Source: Bacillus sp. CHD6a (lineage in GTDB: Bacteria; Bacillota; Bacilli; Bacillales; Bacillaceae_I). From it: a stretch of DNA of 40,559 bases. Under the pieces are notes generated by a model. The model searched no databases. It worked only from the letters and a program-made list of their open reading frames with translations, and was not told the origin of the DNA. The stretch is taken from the NCBI RefSeq assembly GCF_001293645.1, contig NZ_LBMD01000013.1:1-40559 (forward strand), given 5' to 3'. Made by a program: the position numbers and the translations under genes. Every line of letters begins with the position of its first letter. The stretch's first letter is position 1. Of this stretch, positions 26,084 to 33,960 are shown piece after piece.

Positions 26084-26446
26084 ATGTGGCTCCCTCTTCT
26101 GGGTTTGATCGTAGGGATTGTTTTGGGCCTATATTCAGAGATACGTGTACCTGATGAATATTCCAATTATTTATCAATTGCGGTACTTGCTGCACTGGAC
26201 ACATTGTTCGGTGGAATTCGTGCCCACTTACAAAACAATTATGATGATAAAGTATTTGTATCCGGTTTTTTCTTCAATATCCTACTTGCTGCAAGTTTAG
26301 CTTTTCTAGGCGTACATCTTGGTGTAGACTTATATTTAGCTGCAGTTTTTGCTTTCGGAGTAAGGCTATTTCAGAACATTGCAGTGATAAGAAGAATATT
26401 ATTGTCAAAATGGACGCTTTCTAAAGAAAAAAACGAAAAAAAATGA
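26084..26446 (+). CDS. sbp: Small basic protein Sbp (DUF1290)
   Basis: A 120-aa membrane protein with about four hydrophobic segments and a lysine-rich C-terminal tail (KEKNEKK). The length (B. subtilis 121 aa), the LDTLFGGIRA motif and the place before ftsA identify it. Its role is unknown. GAAGGAGGGGAACTG within the end of ylxX precedes the ATG; the stop of ylxX is two bases upstream. Confidence 0.9.
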   Translation: MWLPLLGLIVGIVLGLYSEIRVPDEYSNYLSIAVLAALDTLFGGIRAHLQNNYDDKVFVSGFFFNILLAASLAFLGVHLGVDLYLAAVFAFGVRLFQNIAVIRRILLSKWTLSKEKNEKK

Positions 26447-26453
26447 TTTTAAA

Positions 26454-26482
26454 AAAGGGAAAACATCATATTTGTGGAATAC
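26454..26482 (+). promoter_or_regulatory. Candidate sigma-H promoter for ftsA-ftsZ
   Basis: AAAGGGAAAA (26454-26463) fits the sigma-H -35 consensus RnAGGAAWWW with one mismatch, and GTGGAATAC (26474-26482) fits RnnGAATWW with one mismatch; the spacing of 10 is slightly short. B. subtilis ftsAZ has a sigma-H promoter (P2) in the same place. A TATAAT at 26490-26495 could be the -10 of an overlapping vegetative promoter. Confidence 0.45.
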
Positions 26483-26557
26483 TTTCTAATATAATATGTT
26501 TTTCAGGTGTTGTTCTTAAATATTTGGTTTTTTAGGAGTAGAAGGAGGTGCCATAGA

Positions 26558-27850
26558 ATGAACAGCAATGAAATATACGTCAGTTTGGACATCGGTACAT
26601 CCAGTGTTAAAGTAATCATTGGGGAAATGGTGAATGATACTTTAAATATTATTGGAGTCGGTAATGTAAAATCAACAGGTTTAAGAAAAGGATCTATAGT
26701 AGACATAGATGAAACTGTTCATTCCATTAATAAGGCAATTGAACAGGCTGAGAGAATGGTAGGGATGCCAATTAATAGAGTGGTTGTTGGCGTCACTGGA
26801 AACCATGTTCAACTTCAGGATTGCCATGGAGTGGTAGCAGTTTCGAGTGAGAATAGGGAGATTGGCGACGAGGACATTGCTAGGGTGATTGACGCAGCAC
26901 AGGTCTTCTCGATCCCTCCTGAGAGAGAGATTATTGATTGTATCCCGAAACAATTCATCGTAGACGGATTGGATGAGATTAATGATCCGCGGGGAATGCT
27001 TGGTGTTCGACTAGAAATGGAAGGTACCATCATCACTGGGTCAAAAACAGTCTTACATAACTTACTGCGTTGTGTAGAGAAAGCTGGATTGGAAATAACG
27101 GATATCTGCTTGCAGCCACTTGCATCTGGATCTATCGCATTGTCAAAAGATGAGCGAAATCTTGGTGTGGCACTTGTAGACATTGGTGGAGGCTCAACTA
27201 CCATTGCCGTTTTTGAAGATGGCTTCCTAAAGGCCACCAGTGTTTTACCGGTTGGCGGGGAGTACATCACAAAAGACATTTCCATAGGTTTACGTACTTC
27301 CACTGAAGACGCAGAGAAAATCAAACAAAAACATGGACATGCTTTTTACGACCATGCTTCCGATGAAGAAGTATTCAGTGTACCGATTATCGGAAGCGAT
27401 CAGCACCAACAATTTAGTCAACTCGAAATCTCTGATATCATAGAAGCAAGAATGGAAGAGATCTTTGAGTTAGTGCAACATGAGATTAAAAGATTAGGTG
27501 TCCGCGAGATTCCTGGTGGATACGTCTTAACCGGCGGTGTAGTAGCCATGCCAGGAGTTCTGGAATTGGCACAATTAATTCTAAACAATAATGTAAGGAA
27601 AGCTGTACCGGATTATATAGGCGTAAGAGAGCCTCAATATACTACAGGAGTAGGGCTTATCCAATTTGCATACAAAAATGCAAAGTTGCAAGGGAGAAAA
27701 ATTGAAACTACATCAGCACCAAGTGAATACCCGGAAAAACGTAGTGGAAAACAAACTCAACAAAAAGTAAAGCAGGCAAAGCAACCAGTAAACGAAGAAG
27801 AAAAAGTAGGCAACAAAGTAAAAAAATTCTTCGGACTATTCTTTGAATAA
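26558..27850 (+). CDS. ftsA: Cell division protein FtsA
   Basis: A 430-aa actin-fold ATPase that tethers FtsZ to the membrane. Phosphate-binding loops are SLDIGTSSVKV (about 8-18) and LVDIGGGSTTIAVF (about 205-218); the SHS2-inserted domain 1C is at about 85-165. The C-terminal GNKVKKFFGLFFE is the amphipathic membrane-targeting helix, joined by a basic flexible linker. GAAGGAGGTG at 26541-26550 is a full Shine-Dalgarno for ATG 26558. A 222-bp gap holding a dispersed repeat separates it from ftsZ, whereas the B. subtilis gap is only a few tens of bases. Confidence 0.97.
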   Translation: MNSNEIYVSLDIGTSSVKVIIGEMVNDTLNIIGVGNVKSTGLRKGSIVDIDETVHSINKAIEQAERMVGMPINRVVVGVTGNHVQLQDCHGVVAVSSENREIGDEDIARVIDAAQVFSIPPEREIIDCIPKQFIVDGLDEINDPRGMLGVRLEMEGTIITGSKTVLHNLLRCVEKAGLEITDICLQPLASGSIALSKDERNLGVALVDIGGGSTTIAVFEDGFLKATSVLPVGGEYITKDISIGLRTSTEDAEKIKQKHGHAFYDHASDEEVFSVPIIGSDQHQQFSQLEISDIIEARMEEIFELVQHEIKRLGVREIPGGYVLTGGVVAMPGVLELAQLILNNNVRKAVPDYIGVREPQYTTGVGLIQFAYKNAKLQGRKIETTSAPSEYPEKRSGKQTQQKVKQAKQPVNEEEKVGNKVKKFFGLFFE

Positions 27851-27884
27851 GGTCTAAAGTCAAAGAAATGAGTTAAGGTAACAT

Positions 27885-28012
27885 AGCTTTTGATAAGAGC
27901 ACAGGACGAAGACTCCTGAGGGTGATAGGCCTAGGTGTAAACCCAGCAGGCTGGCCGAGGAGGCACTTGTCAGCCCCTAGGAAAGCGAAGCCGAGTGCGG
28001 AAATCAACAGCG
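27885..28012 (+). repeat. Dispersed repeat, copy between ftsA and ftsZ
   Basis: A 128-bp copy: AGCTTTTGAT at the left, arm CACAGGAC (27900-27907), CGAAGACTCCTGAGGG, CCCCTAGGAAAGCGAAG, arm GCCGAGTG (27990-27997) and AATCAACAGCG at the right end. The arms pair at about five of eight positions. It ends 60 bp before the ftsZ start. Confidence 0.85.
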
Positions 28013-28072
28013 TTGTTTGTACACTTACTAGCTTTAGCTTGCAAGTACTTTCGAGAAATAGGAGGAACAGTC

Positions 28073-29242
28073 ATGTTAGATTTTGATAACAGTATCGATC
28101 AATTAGCTACCATAAAAGTAATCGGAGTTGGTGGAGGCGGTAACAACGCTGTAAACCGTATGATAGAGCATGGTGTTCAAGGGGTAGAGTTCATCGCGGT
28201 TAACACAGATGCTCAAGCTCTTAACCTATCAAAAGCAGAAGTGAAAATGCAAATCGGAGGAAAACTTACTCGTGGTCTTGGAGCAGGGGCAAATCCTGAA
28301 GTAGGAAAAAAAGCTGCTGAAGAGAGTAAAGAACAATTAGAAGAAGTTCTTAAAGGTGCTGACATGGTATTCGTCACAGCTGGTATGGGCGGAGGTACCG
28401 GTACTGGTGCAGCTCCAGTTATTGCACAGATTGCTCGCGATCTTGGTGCATTGACTGTTGGTGTTGTTACAAGACCGTTTACTTTTGAAGGCCGTAAGCG
28501 TGCTACTCAAGCAGCTGGCGGTATCGCTTCCATGAAAGAAGGAGTAGATACGCTAATTGTCATTCCAAATGACCGTCTACTTGAAATCGTGGACAAAAAT
28601 ACACCAATGCTAGAAGCGTTCCGTGAAGCGGATAACGTTCTTCGTCAAGGTGTACAAGGTATCTCTGACCTAATTGCTACGCCAGGACTAATCAACCTAG
28701 ACTTTGCAGACGTGAAAACAATCATGTCCAACAAAGGTTCCGCATTAATGGGGATAGGTGTTGCAACTGGTGAGAACCGTGCAGCAGAAGCAGCGAAAAA
28801 AGCTGTATCTTCTCCACTACTTGAAACTTCTATTGACGGAGCTCAAGGTGTATTAATGAACATTACAGGTGGCACTAACTTAAGCTTGTATGAAGTACAG
28901 GAAGCTGCAGACATCGTGGCATCCGCTTCTGATCAAGAAGTAAACATGATTTTTGGTTCTGTAATCAATGAAAACCTTAAAGACGAAATCGTTGTTACGG
29001 TTATCGCTACAGGTTTCAGTGAAGCAGAAATCAATCATACTAAACAAGGTGCTCGTCCAGTGTTCGGGGCGCAAAAAGCTCCGGCGCAAAAGCCGCAACA
29101 ACCGCAACGCGAAGTTAGACGTGAAGAGCCGGTTCATCAGCAACAAGAACAACAAGAGCCACGTCGCCAGCAACAATCTCAGCAACAAGAAGAAACGTTG
29201 GATATCCCAACTTTCCTACGTAACAGAAATCGCCGCCGCTAA
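28073..29242 (+). CDS. ftsZ: Cell division protein FtsZ
   Basis: A 389-aa tubulin homologue that forms the Z ring. GTP-binding GGGTGTG is at residues 106-112, with the T7 synergy loop in NLDFADVKT (about 204-212). The core ends near residue 316; a Gln/Pro/Arg-rich flexible linker follows (about 320-373), and the conserved C-terminal peptide DIPTFLRNR with a basic RR end binds FtsA and SepF. AGGAGGAAC serves ATG 28073; a longer reading frame from 27995 starts in the repeat and is rejected. A terminator follows. Confidence 0.98.
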   Translation: MLDFDNSIDQLATIKVIGVGGGGNNAVNRMIEHGVQGVEFIAVNTDAQALNLSKAEVKMQIGGKLTRGLGAGANPEVGKKAAEESKEQLEEVLKGADMVFVTAGMGGGTGTGAAPVIAQIARDLGALTVGVVTRPFTFEGRKRATQAAGGIASMKEGVDTLIVIPNDRLLEIVDKNTPMLEAFREADNVLRQGVQGISDLIATPGLINLDFADVKTIMSNKGSALMGIGVATGENRAAEAAKKAVSSPLLETSIDGAQGVLMNITGGTNLSLYEVQEAADIVASASDQEVNMIFGSVINENLKDEIVVTVIATGFSEAEINHTKQGARPVFGAQKAPAQKPQQPQREVRREEPVHQQQEQQEPRRQQQSQQQEETLDIPTFLRNRNRRR

Positions 29243-29268
29243 TCTCATTAGCTGCAGACTTAAACCAA

Positions 29269-29312
29269 AAGCACCCAACCATTGAAAGTTAAAATGGTTT
29301 GGTGCTTTTTTT
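29269..29312 (+). terminator. Terminator after ftsZ
   Basis: AAGCACC-C-AACCATT (29269-29283) pairs with AATGGTT-T-GGTGCTT (29293-29307) with one internal mismatch, followed by TTTTTTT. It closes the dcw cluster. Confidence 0.9.
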
Positions 29313-29335
29313 ATTATTAAAGAAGTATAGGTACG

Positions 29336-29472
29336 GTTGATTTCCGTTCAAGGCGCTTCGCTTGCCTGCGGGCGGTCCATGAGCCTCCTCGGCTTAAGCC
29401 TCCGGGGTCTCACCTGTCCCTTCCTCCCGCGGGGGAGCAACGGTAGATTGAGACCCCGCAACGAAGGAGGCC
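29336..29472 (-). repeat. Chimeric dispersed repeat (reverse part joined to forward part)
   Basis: It opens with GTTGATTTCCG, the reverse complement of the right end of the dispersed repeats, and runs in reverse to the palindromic centre TCCCGCGGGGGA near 29425-29436. It then continues with forward-type interior (GGGGGAGCAACGGTAGATTGAG, as at 14399-14420). GGGGTCTCA (29404-29412) and TGAGACCCC (29449-29457) form a perfect 9-bp inverted repeat around that centre. Confidence 0.65.
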
Positions 29473-29496
29473 AACGTAAAGTTTTTTATGATTCCT

Positions 29497-29685
29497 AGCT
29501 GGTGATTGTAGCAAAAGGCGAAGACTCCTCGAAAATGCTACGCATTTTCTTCGTGCGATGAATCGCTGTCGAAGCCTTCCTTGTCCTGAGGGAGCTAGCG
29601 CTAGGTGGAGACCCCGCAGGCGTAGCCGAGGAGGCTCCAACAGTGCCCCTAGGAAAGCGAAGCCATTTGCGGAAATCAACAGCGG
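29497..29685 (+). repeat. Dispersed repeat, long composite copy before spoIIGA
   Basis: A 189-bp copy whose left half (AGCTGGTGATTGTAG, CAAAAGGC, CGAAGACTCC and the hairpin GAAAATGC-TAC-GCATTTTC) matches the mraY copy and whose right half (CCCCTAGGAAAGCGAAG, GCCATTTG at 29662-29669, CGGAAATCAACAGCGG) matches the ftsA-ftsZ copy. Arms CAAAAGGC and GCCATTTG pair at seven of eight positions. Confidence 0.8.
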
Positions 29686-29724
29686 TGTTTAGTGAAATTT
29701 CAAAATCAATGTCTTTTTCAGTGG

Positions 29725-29796
29725 CTTCAGGAGTAGCCGAGGAGGCTCCAGCAGTGCCTCTAGGAAAGCGAAGCAATTTGCGGAAAGGAACAGAGG
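29725..29796 (+). repeat. Partial dispersed repeat (right half only)
   Basis: GCTTCAGGAGTAGCCGAGG, CCTCTAGGAAAGCGAAGC, ATTTGCGGAAAGGAACAG repeats the right half of the element directly upstream. With the two units before it, it makes 29313-29800 a repeat mosaic. No gene is present in the 730 bp between ftsZ and spoIIGA; B. subtilis has bpr there. Confidence 0.7.
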
Positions 29797-29850
29797 TGTT
29801 AAACCAAACAAAATTACTTCTCAACATCTTTCCTATCTCTAATTATCCCC

Positions 29851-29937
29851 TCCGACAAATAAGCAAAAAAACCTTCAAAAATTGTAATCTACCATCGGCA
29901 GGAACTGACAGACTTTCTAATAGTAGTGATTTATACT
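29851..29937 (+). promoter_or_regulatory. Candidate Spo0A-dependent promoter of spoIIGA-sigE
   Basis: CTGACA (29905-29910) and TATACT (29932-29937) are separated by 21 bp, far more than the usual 17. The B. subtilis spoIIG promoter is known for a 22-bp spacer that needs Spo0A to be used by sigma-A RNA polymerase. A Spo0A-box-like TTTGTCGGA lies on the minus strand at 29851-29859. Confidence 0.55.
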
Positions 29938-29975
29938 AGTTTCAAACATAAAAAGGTATAAATGAGGGACTAAAC

Positions 29976-30905
29976 TTGACCGTATATTTAGATGCGATCT
30001 GGCTCTTGAATTTTGGGTTTGATTTCCTGCTCTTAAAGATTACCGGTATCGTCCTGAAGAGGAAAATGGTTTCTTGGAGACTAATGCTGGGGGCATTTTT
30101 GGGTTCATTAATTGTCGTTCTCATGTTTACCCCACTACAGTCAATTGTTGCAAATCCATTCGTTAAAATGCTTTTCTCCCTCACGATTATTCTCGCTGCT
30201 TTCGGGTTTCATAGGCTCAGGGTTTTTCTAGAAAACCTAATGGTATTCTATGTTACTACATTTTCTGTAGGCGGAGGCATGCTTGCCGTACATTACGCCT
30301 TGCAAGTGGATCAACGTTTTGCCAATGACACGATTCAAAGTTTGACAAGCGGACTTGGAGATCCTGTCTCATGGATGTTTGTCCTCATCGGTTTCCCAGT
30401 ACTTTTATTCTTATCAAAAAAGCAATTCCATGCGGTAGAAACAAGAAAATTCAAATATGACCAACTGGCCAATATCACCATTACTGTAGAAAAGGAAGTG
30501 ATTTCGTTACCTGGACTTTTGGACAGTGGTAACCAGCTATTAGATCCGATTACCAAAACTCCTGTCATGATTGTGGAGGTGGACTCTCTTCAAGCATTTA
30601 TCCCTCCAGAAATAATACAAGCTATGGATTCCATTGAACAAACTCAAGGTTGGCCAACATTTTCAGAGGAAACTAAGTGGGTGGATAGAATAAGGATCAT
30701 CCCATACCGGGCAGTTGGAAAAAGTACCAGTTTGATGCTTGCAATAAAGCCGGACAAAGCAGTCATTCATCACGATGGTAAACAGTATGAAACAAAAAAA
30801 TTTCTTCTTGGGCTGACCAAAACAACCCTCTCTTCGGAAGGTGATTATGTATGTATCCTCCACCCAAAAATGCTACAGGGAGAAGTGGTTGAGCAGGTTT
30901 CATAA
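29976..30905 (+). CDS. spoIIGA: Sporulation sigma-E factor processing peptidase SpoIIGA
   Basis: A 309-aa membrane aspartic protease (B. subtilis 309 aa) that removes the pro-sequence of sigma-E after a signal from the forespore. The N-terminal half has about five membrane helices; the C-terminal half carries the pepsin-like LLDSGNQL motif with catalytic D183. TTG 29976 follows GAGGGA (29964-29969) and gives the usual start (YLDAIWLLNFGFD). It forms an operon with sigE 48 bp downstream. Confidence 0.96.
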   Translation: MTVYLDAIWLLNFGFDFLLLKITGIVLKRKMVSWRLMLGAFLGSLIVVLMFTPLQSIVANPFVKMLFSLTIILAAFGFHRLRVFLENLMVFYVTTFSVGGGMLAVHYALQVDQRFANDTIQSLTSGLGDPVSWMFVLIGFPVLLFLSKKQFHAVETRKFKYDQLANITITVEKEVISLPGLLDSGNQLLDPITKTPVMIVEVDSLQAFIPPEIIQAMDSIEQTQGWPTFSEETKWVDRIRIIPYRAVGKSTSLMLAIKPDKAVIHHDGKQYETKKFLLGLTKTTLSSEGDYVCILHPKMLQGEVVEQVS

Positions 30906-30953
30906 TTCTATACGCACAACATACACAAGTAGAGAAAAAAGGGAGGAATTATC

Positions 30954-31673
30954 TTGGGGAAACTGAAGATTAAGTTGACTTATTTATGGTATAAATTATT
31001 AATCAAATTAGGATTAAAGACAGATGAAATTTATTACATCGGTGGAAGTGAAGCACTGCCTCCACCTTTATCAAAAGAAGAAGAGGCTCACCTTCTCATC
31101 AAATTGCCTAATGGTGACCAGGCAGCACGATCTATTTTAATTGAACGAAACTTGAGACTTGTTGTATACATCGCAAGAAAGTTTGAGAATACAGGTATAA
31201 ATATTGAAGACTTAATCAGTATAGGAACCATTGGGCTGATAAAAGCTGTAAATACGTTCAATCCTGAAAAGAAGATTAAATTAGCAACATATGCTTCCCG
31301 TTGTATTGAGAATGAAATATTAATGTATCTGCGCAGAAATAATAAGGTGCGTTCAGAAGTATCATTTGATGAACCATTAAATATTGACTGGGATGGTAAT
31401 GAATTGTTGCTTTCTGATGTGCTGGGTACCGAAGAAGACATTATTACAAAAGATTTAGAAGCCAATGTAGATCGAAAGCTACTGCTCAAAGCCCTAGAAC
31501 AACTAAATGATAGAGAAAAGCAAATCATGGAATTACGCTTTGGTCTTATTGGCGGCGAAGAAAAAACACAAAAAGATGTGGCCGATATGCTTGGAATATC
31601 GCAATCCTATATCTCCCGACTAGAAAAACGCATTATTAAGAGGCTCAGGAAAGAATTTAACAAAATGGTGTAA
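30954..31673 (+). CDS. sigE: RNA polymerase sporulation sigma factor SigE (pro-sigma-E)
   Basis: A 239-aa sigma-70 factor, the first mother-cell sigma. The N-terminal pro-sequence is an amphipathic helix ([15 protein letters not shown]), with the cleavage region DEIYYIGG at 24-31 as in B. subtilis, where 27 residues are removed. Region 2 has [29 protein letters not shown], region 4 ends in a helix-turn-helix ([18 protein letters not shown]). TTG 30954 follows AAAGGGAGGAATTATC. It is cotranscribed with spoIIGA, which activates it. Confidence 0.98.
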   Translation: MGKLKIKLTYLWYKLLIKLGLKTDEIYYIGGSEALPPPLSKEEEAHLLIKLPNGDQAARSILIERNLRLVVYIARKFENTGINIEDLISIGTIGLIKAVNTFNPEKKIKLATYASRCIENEILMYLRRNNKVRSEVSFDEPLNIDWDGNELLLSDVLGTEEDIITKDLEANVDRKLLLKALEQLNDREKQIMELRFGLIGGEEKTQKDVADMLGISQSYISRLEKRIIKRLRKEFNKMV

Positions 31674-31727
31674 AAAAATTTTTTATATAATAACTCTAGT
31701 GTTGATAAGGATTGTAATTATTTGTCA

Positions 31728-31757
31728 GAATAGATAAATTTTTGCATATGCATATTT
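31728..31757 (+). promoter_or_regulatory. Candidate forespore (sigma-G/sigma-F) promoter of sigG
   Basis: GAATA (31728-31732), an 18-bp spacer and CATATTT (31751-31757) match the sigma-G consensus GHATR-N18-CATNHTA at all but the last position. In B. subtilis sigG is read from such a site by sigma-F and later by sigma-G itself. Confidence 0.45.
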
Positions 31758-31759
31758 TT

Positions 31760-31808
31760 CCCTCCTGAGGAGATACTTAACTCTGAACAGCAACTCCTGT
31801 TAGGAGGG
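31760..31808 (+). promoter_or_regulatory. Leader hairpin sequestering the sigG Shine-Dalgarno
   Basis: CCCTCCT (31760-31766) pairs with AGGAGGG (31802-31808), which is the sigG ribosome-binding site, and AGGAG (31768-31772) pairs with CTCCT (31794-31798), giving a 12-bp stem with a small internal loop. A leader hairpin that lowers sigG translation has been reported in B. subtilis. Confidence 0.65.
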
Positions 31809-31814
31809 GAAAGA

Positions 31815-32594
31815 ATGACACGTAATAAGGTAGAGATTTGTGGAGTAGACACCTCTAAGCTTCCTGTTTTGAAAAATGAAGAAATGAGGAAGTTGTTTCG
31901 TGAAATGCAAAGCGGTGAACTTTCTGCACGTGAAAAGCTTGTGAATGGTAATTTAAGGCTTGTATTAAGTGTTATTCAACGGTTTAACAACCGTGGAGAA
32001 TTTGTCGATGACTTATTTCAAGTAGGATGTATTGGATTGATGAAATCTATTGATAACTTTGATTTAGGTCAGAATGTTAAATTTTCTACATATGCAGTAC
32101 CGATGATCATCGGAGAAATCAGACGATACCTTCGAGACAATAATCCAATTAGAGTCTCAAGGTCGTTACGTGATATCGCTTATAAAGCACTGCAGGTGAG
32201 AGAAAGATTAATGAGTGAAACATCCAGAGAGCCAACAGCAGAAGAGATTTCAAAAGTTTTGGAAGTACCACATGAAGAAATTGTTTTTGCCCTTGATGCC
32301 ATCCAAGACCCTGTCTCATTGTTTGAGCCAATTTACAATGATGGGGGAGACCCTATCTATGTTTTGGATCAAATTAGTGATGAGAAAAACAAAGATATTC
32401 AATGGATAGAAGAGATTGCTTTAAAAGAGGGAATGAGACGCCTGAATGACAGGGAAAAACTCATTTTGAGAAAACGTTTCTTTCAAGGTAAAACACAGAT
32501 GGAAGTTGCTGATGAAATCGGAATTTCGCAAGCTCAAGTTTCTCGCCTGGAAAAGGCAGCAATCAAGCAGATGAATAAGAATATTCAAAGCTAA
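31815..32594 (+). CDS. sigG: RNA polymerase sporulation sigma factor SigG
   Basis: A 259-aa sigma-70 factor, the late forespore sigma (B. subtilis 260 aa). The N-terminus NKVEICGVDTSKLPVLKN is specific to SigG and includes the segment contacted by anti-sigma factors. Regions 2 (NLRLVLSVIQRF, GCIGLMKSIDNFD), 3 and 4 (MEVADEIGISQAQVSRLEK) are complete. ATG 31815 has AGGAGGGG upstream, but this is paired in a leader hairpin. No terminator separates it from sigE, so read-through from spoIIG in the predivisional cell is possible. Confidence 0.98.
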   Translation: MTRNKVEICGVDTSKLPVLKNEEMRKLFREMQSGELSAREKLVNGNLRLVLSVIQRFNNRGEFVDDLFQVGCIGLMKSIDNFDLGQNVKFSTYAVPMIIGEIRRYLRDNNPIRVSRSLRDIAYKALQVRERLMSETSREPTAEEISKVLEVPHEEIVFALDAIQDPVSLFEPIYNDGGDPIYVLDQISDEKNKDIQWIEEIALKEGMRRLNDREKLILRKRFFQGKTQMEVADEIGISQAQVSRLEKAAIKQMNKNIQS

Positions 32595-32616
32595 TGCAGG
32601 AAAATATACAAATAAA

Positions 32617-32662
32617 AGTTCCAGGATCCTCCTCTTAGATGGATCACTGGTTCTTTTTTTTT
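32617..32662 (+). terminator. Terminator after sigG
   Basis: CCAG-G-ATCC (32621-32629) pairs with GGAT-CA-CTGG (32641-32650), followed by a run of T from 32654 to 32662. Confidence 0.75.
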
Positions 32663-32719
32663 GGACAAGTTAATGTATGTAACAAAACTTTTTTCTTTTC
32701 TCCTCATGAAGTTTGATGC

Positions 32720-32747
32720 AACTATCATATAGTTAAGTATGATAGTT
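32720..32747. promoter_or_regulatory. 10-bp inverted repeat upstream of ylmC
   Basis: AACTATCATA (32720-32729) and TATGATAGTT (32738-32747) are perfectly complementary with an 8-bp spacer, ending 5 bp before the ylmC Shine-Dalgarno. TATGAT at 32738-32743 could be a -10, with TTGATG (32713-32718) as a loosely spaced -35. It may be an operator or an mRNA hairpin. Confidence 0.45.
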
Positions 32748-32764
32748 AAAATGGGGGAATGGAC

Positions 32765-33025
32765 ATGGTAAAAATATCTGATTTTCAAATGAAAGATGTG
32801 GTAAGTGTCTCAGATGGAAAGAAACTTGGTAACATTGGGGATATAGATATAAATCTAACAAATGGAAAAATTGAGGCCATCATCATTACCGGTGGAGGGA
32901 AAATGTTAGGTTTTTTTGGAAAGGATGAGGAGGTTGTTATTCCTTGGCGAAATATCGTCAAAATCGGTGCAGATGTAATTCTTGTGCGTTATCAAACAAA
33001 AGTAGAAACCACCTATGAAGAATGA
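32765..33025 (+). CDS. ylmC: YlmC/YmxH family PRC-barrel protein
   Basis: An 86-aa protein formed by a single PRC-barrel-like domain (VSVSDGKKLGNIGDIDINLTNG). The family occurs in spore formers downstream of sigG and is annotated as sporulation related; its function is unknown. ATG 32765 is preferred over 32759 because GGGGGA at 32754-32759 leaves a workable spacing only for the second ATG. Confidence 0.9.
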   Translation: MVKISDFQMKDVVSVSDGKKLGNIGDIDINLTNGKIEAIIITGGGKMLGFFGKDEEVVIPWRNIVKIGADVILVRYQTKVETTYEE

Positions 33026-33059
33026 TGCGCGAAAATTACTGTCGAAAGGGCCAATAATA

Positions 33060-33089
33060 TTCAAAGTTAGTAGAAAAATGTGGTACAAT
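33060..33089 (+). promoter_or_regulatory. Possible sigma-A promoter of ylmD
   Basis: TTCAAA (33060-33065) and TACAAT (33084-33089) with an 18-bp spacer, about 40 bp before ylmD. The -35 is weak. Confidence 0.35.
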
Positions 33090-33129
33090 ATGAAAGAATA
33101 TTAGTGTAAGAATAAAGAAGGTGTCATAA

Positions 33130-33960
33130 ATGACGGAGCCATTTGTTCTGGAAAAGGAACAAACACTGTCTCTCCCTGATTGGAAAGCGAATGCTTCTAA
33201 CTTGATAGTCGGATTTACGACGAAAAATGGAGGCGTCAGTGAAGGACAATTCAGTACATTGAATATGGGTTTGCATGTCAATGATTCAGTGGATGCTGTT
33301 TGTCAAAACAAAGAAATTTTGGCAAGCCAGTTGAATATACCCACAACAAATTGGGTAGGATGCGACCAAACCCATGAAGATAAAATCATAAAAGTAAACA
33401 GCGATGATAAAGGTAAAGGTGTCTATTCCTACAGCACTGCTTTGGCAGGAACAGATGGCATTTATACAGATATTGAAAATATTTTATTAACACTATGTTT
33501 TGCTGATTGTGTGCCATTGTACTTTTATTCCAAGGAACATTCTCTCGTTGGAATTGCTCACGCCGGCTGGAAAGGCACCGTTAGTAATATTGCCGGCAAC
33601 ATGATTAATCGATGGAAGGAAGATGGCGTTACCATTGATACGATTCAAGTTGCCATTGGTCCTGCTATTTCTGCACAGGCATACATTGTGGATGACCATG
33701 TTCTAAATAGAGTAATGGATGCCCTTCCTGATGTAGAAAAGGGAACATACATGAAAGAAATTTCTAGCGGGCAGTATGCTCTTGACATTAAAAGAGTCAA
33801 TTATGAACTTCTTTTACAAGCTGGTGTGAAGGAGAAAAACATCCTTTGCAGCTCGTTTTGTACAAGCTCTAATGAATCCTTATTTTTTTCCCATCGTCGG
33901 GATAAAGGGAAAACAGGAAGAATGATGAGTTTTATTGGTTTGAAAGGTGCGGATTTTTAA
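33130..33960 (+). CDS. pgeF: Polyphenol oxidase/LACC1 family protein (peptidoglycan editing factor PgeF, YlmD)
   Basis: A 276-aa protein of the YfiH/LACC1 family with the signatures TTKNGGVSEG, TLCFADCVPL and GIAHAGWKGT; the conserved His and Cys residues bind zinc. Members show purine nucleoside phosphorylase/adenosine deaminase activity, and the E. coli homologue keeps faulty peptidoglycan precursors out of the wall. AAGAAGGTG precedes ATG 33130. Its stop overlaps the ylmE start by one base (TAATG), so the two are translationally coupled. Confidence 0.92.
   Translation: MTEPFVLEKEQTLSLPDWKANASNLIVGFTTKNGGVSEGQFSTLNMGLHVNDSVDAVCQNKEILASQLNIPTTNWVGCDQTHEDKIIKVNSDDKGKGVYSYSTALAGTDGIYTDIENILLTLCFADCVPLYFYSKEHSLVGIAHAGWKGTVSNIAGNMINRWKEDGVTIDTIQVAIGPAISAQAYIVDDHVLNRVMDALPDVEKGTYMKEISSGQYALDIKRVNYELLLQAGVKEKNILCSSFCTSSNESLFFSHRRDKGKTGRMMSFIGLKGADF

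Noticed and set aside
29643-29939. 98-codon plus-strand frame upstream of spoIIGA
   Set aside because: It runs through two repeat units and then the spoIIGA promoter; no Shine-Dalgarno or domain.
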